This document shows positions 5,983-6,473 of a stretch of DNA of 6,473 nucleotides, one piece after another. This stretch comes from an uncultured Lachnospiraceae bacterium. GTDB lineage: Bacteria > Bacillota > Clostridia > Lachnospirales > Lachnospiraceae. Each line of letters opens with the position of its first letter. Position 1 is the first letter of the stretch. The notes under the pieces were generated by a model. It was not told where the DNA came from. It ran no database searches and saw only the letters and a list, made by a program, of their open reading frames with translations. The position numbers and the translations under genes are program-made. The stretch lies in contig CAMWJQ010000241.1 in the NCBI GenBank assembly GCA_947174615.1, positions 1-6,473 on the forward strand, in the 5' to 3' direction.

Positions 5983-5998
5983 GAAGTTTAAGAAGTTG
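5981..5998 (+). repeat. Tandem 9-bp repeat at the YdcF stop codon
   Basis: AAGAAGTTT (5981-5989) is followed at once by AAGAAGTTG (5990-5998), beginning inside the TAA stop at 5980-5982. It has no obvious role. No terminator hairpin is visible between this gene and the next. Confidence 0.55.
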
Positions 5999-6009
5999 CA
6001 AAATATTAC

Positions 6010-6038
6010 TTGATATTTTTATCATATAATGATAGTAT
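6010..6038 (+). promoter_or_regulatory. Promoter of the GRAM/PH-like gene with overlapping half-sites
   Basis: TTGATA (6010-6015) and TAGTAT (6033-6038) are spaced by 17 bp and match the consensus at five and four of six bases. A perfect TATAAT lies at 6025-6030 but has no -35 at a useful distance. The pentamer TGATA occurs at 6011-6015 and 6030-6034 on the plus strand and at 6020-6024 inverted (TATCA), so three alternating half-sites span the promoter core. The inner pair forms TATCAT-ATA-ATGATA (6020-6034), a 6-bp inverted repeat with a 3-bp centre. Confidence 0.5.
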
Positions 6039-6052
6039 AGAATTGCAAATAG

Positions 6053-6066
6053 CGAATATATATTCG
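6053..6066 (+). promoter_or_regulatory. Perfect 14-bp palindrome in the leader of the GRAM/PH-like gene
   Basis: CGAATATATATTCG is its own reverse complement. It lies between the predicted promoter and the ribosome binding site AAGGGGG (6074-6080), 23 bp before ATG 6090. A dimeric repressor could bind here, or the leader RNA could fold at this point, though the stem is mostly AT. The gap at 5983-6089 holds no coding sequence. Confidence 0.45.
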
Positions 6067-6089
6067 GAATAGTAAGGGGGAAAATACAA

Positions 6090-6470
6090 ATGAAATTGAC
6101 AGAAAAGAAAAAAGCAGAGTGGGAAAAATTACTCAGAGATACGGCGCTCATTGGTCCGATTGATACAATTCAGGAACACACACAAGGTGATTTGTGGGAG
6201 TTTGGCTCACAGACCAGAGGAAACTATTTCTTTTCGACGGAAAAGCTTGTGTTTGTGGGAGGTCTTGGCGGTTTAACGAATTTTAGCGCGCCATATAAGA
6301 ATATTAAGGAACTGAAACTTTGTAATATTGGCGGATTGATTCCAATTATTCCAACAGGCATTAAAGTGACATATACGGATGAAAACGGAAAGAGCATAAA
6401 GAAGAAATGTTCTGTTATGAAAAGAAAAGACTGGCTTGCATATCTTCAGGAGAAGTGTGGTATTTCCTAA
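6090..6470 (+). CDS. Small GRAM/PH-like domain protein
   Basis: This complete 126-residue protein begins at ATG 6090, 9 bp after the ribosome binding site AAGGGGG (6074-6080), and ends 3 bp before the window edge. It has no signal peptide or membrane helix and is Lys-rich, so it is probably cytoplasmic. A short helical start (4-16) leads into a single beta-rich domain (about 34-119): strands near G44-N-Y-F-F-S-T and K52-L-V-F-V-G, the segment Y69-K-N-I-K-E-L-K (69-76), I-I-P-T-G-I-K-V-T-Y (86-95), K106-C-S-V-M-K-R-K-D-W-L, and a final amphipathic helix. The F-S-x-P-Y-K-N-I-K-x-L-K pattern after a G-x-x-x-F-S-T-x-K-L-V-F strand is typical of bacterial GRAM / PH-like proteins, which may bind lipid head groups or other proteins; the function of stand-alone bacterial members is not known. 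It appears to be transcribed from its own promoter. Fold assignment is moderate, function open. Confidence 0.82.
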   Translation: MKLTEKKKAEWEKLLRDTALIGPIDTIQEHTQGDLWEFGSQTRGNYFFSTEKLVFVGGLGGLTNFSAPYKNIKELKLCNIGGLIPIIPTGIKVTYTDENGKSIKKKCSVMKRKDWLAYLQEKCGIS

Positions 6471-6473
6471 AAT

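Noticed and set aside
5714..6013. A 99-codon plus-strand open frame inside and beyond the YdcF gene.
   Set aside because: It overlaps the conserved DUF218 coding region in another frame, has a biased Arg/Lys/Leu composition and no ribosome binding site.

Overview
The window looks like chromosomal DNA from a low-to-mid GC Firmicute, most likely a gut Clostridia / Lachnospiraceae-type bacterium. The evidence is the strong AGGAGG-type ribosome binding sites, a lipoprotein with a short Lys-rich signal peptide and an Ala-rich low-complexity linker, a BlaI/M56 pair with a very long extracellular region, and the style of the YdcF and GRAM/PH-like proteins. All real genes lie on the plus strand. I see no RNA gene, insertion sequence, CRISPR array or phage gene.

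Layout: (1) The 3' part of a leucine-rich-repeat protein gene enters from the left edge and ends at 812. (2) A two-gene regulatory operon follows: a BlaI/MecI-type repressor (931-1290) and, 25 bp later, a 1014-residue M56 (BlaR1-like) membrane metalloprotease (1316-4360). In the classical systems the membrane protein senses a signal outside the cell, its zinc protease domain is activated, and the repressor is inactivated. Here the protease half is intact, but the penicillin-binding sensor is replaced by about 690 residues of other domains, so the signal is unknown. (3) A 178-bp AT-rich gap carries a good sigma-A type promoter driving a small acidic lipoprotein (4539-5120), followed by a strong intrinsic terminator (5145-5178). 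(4) A three-TM YdcF/DUF218 protein (5209-5982) starts only 30 bp after that hairpin. (5) A 107-bp gap with a promoter, a cluster of alternating half-sites and a perfect 14-bp palindrome precedes a small GRAM/PH-like protein (6090-6470), which ends 3 bp before the window edge.

The best candidate for something undescribed is the BlaI/M56 pair: a proteolytic signalling module with a multidomain non-PBP ectodomain, joined to the membrane by an 11-residue tandem repeat. No antibiotic-resistance gene is next to it. The downstream envelope genes (lipoprotein, YdcF) have their own signals, and whether they belong to its regulon cannot be read from the sequence.
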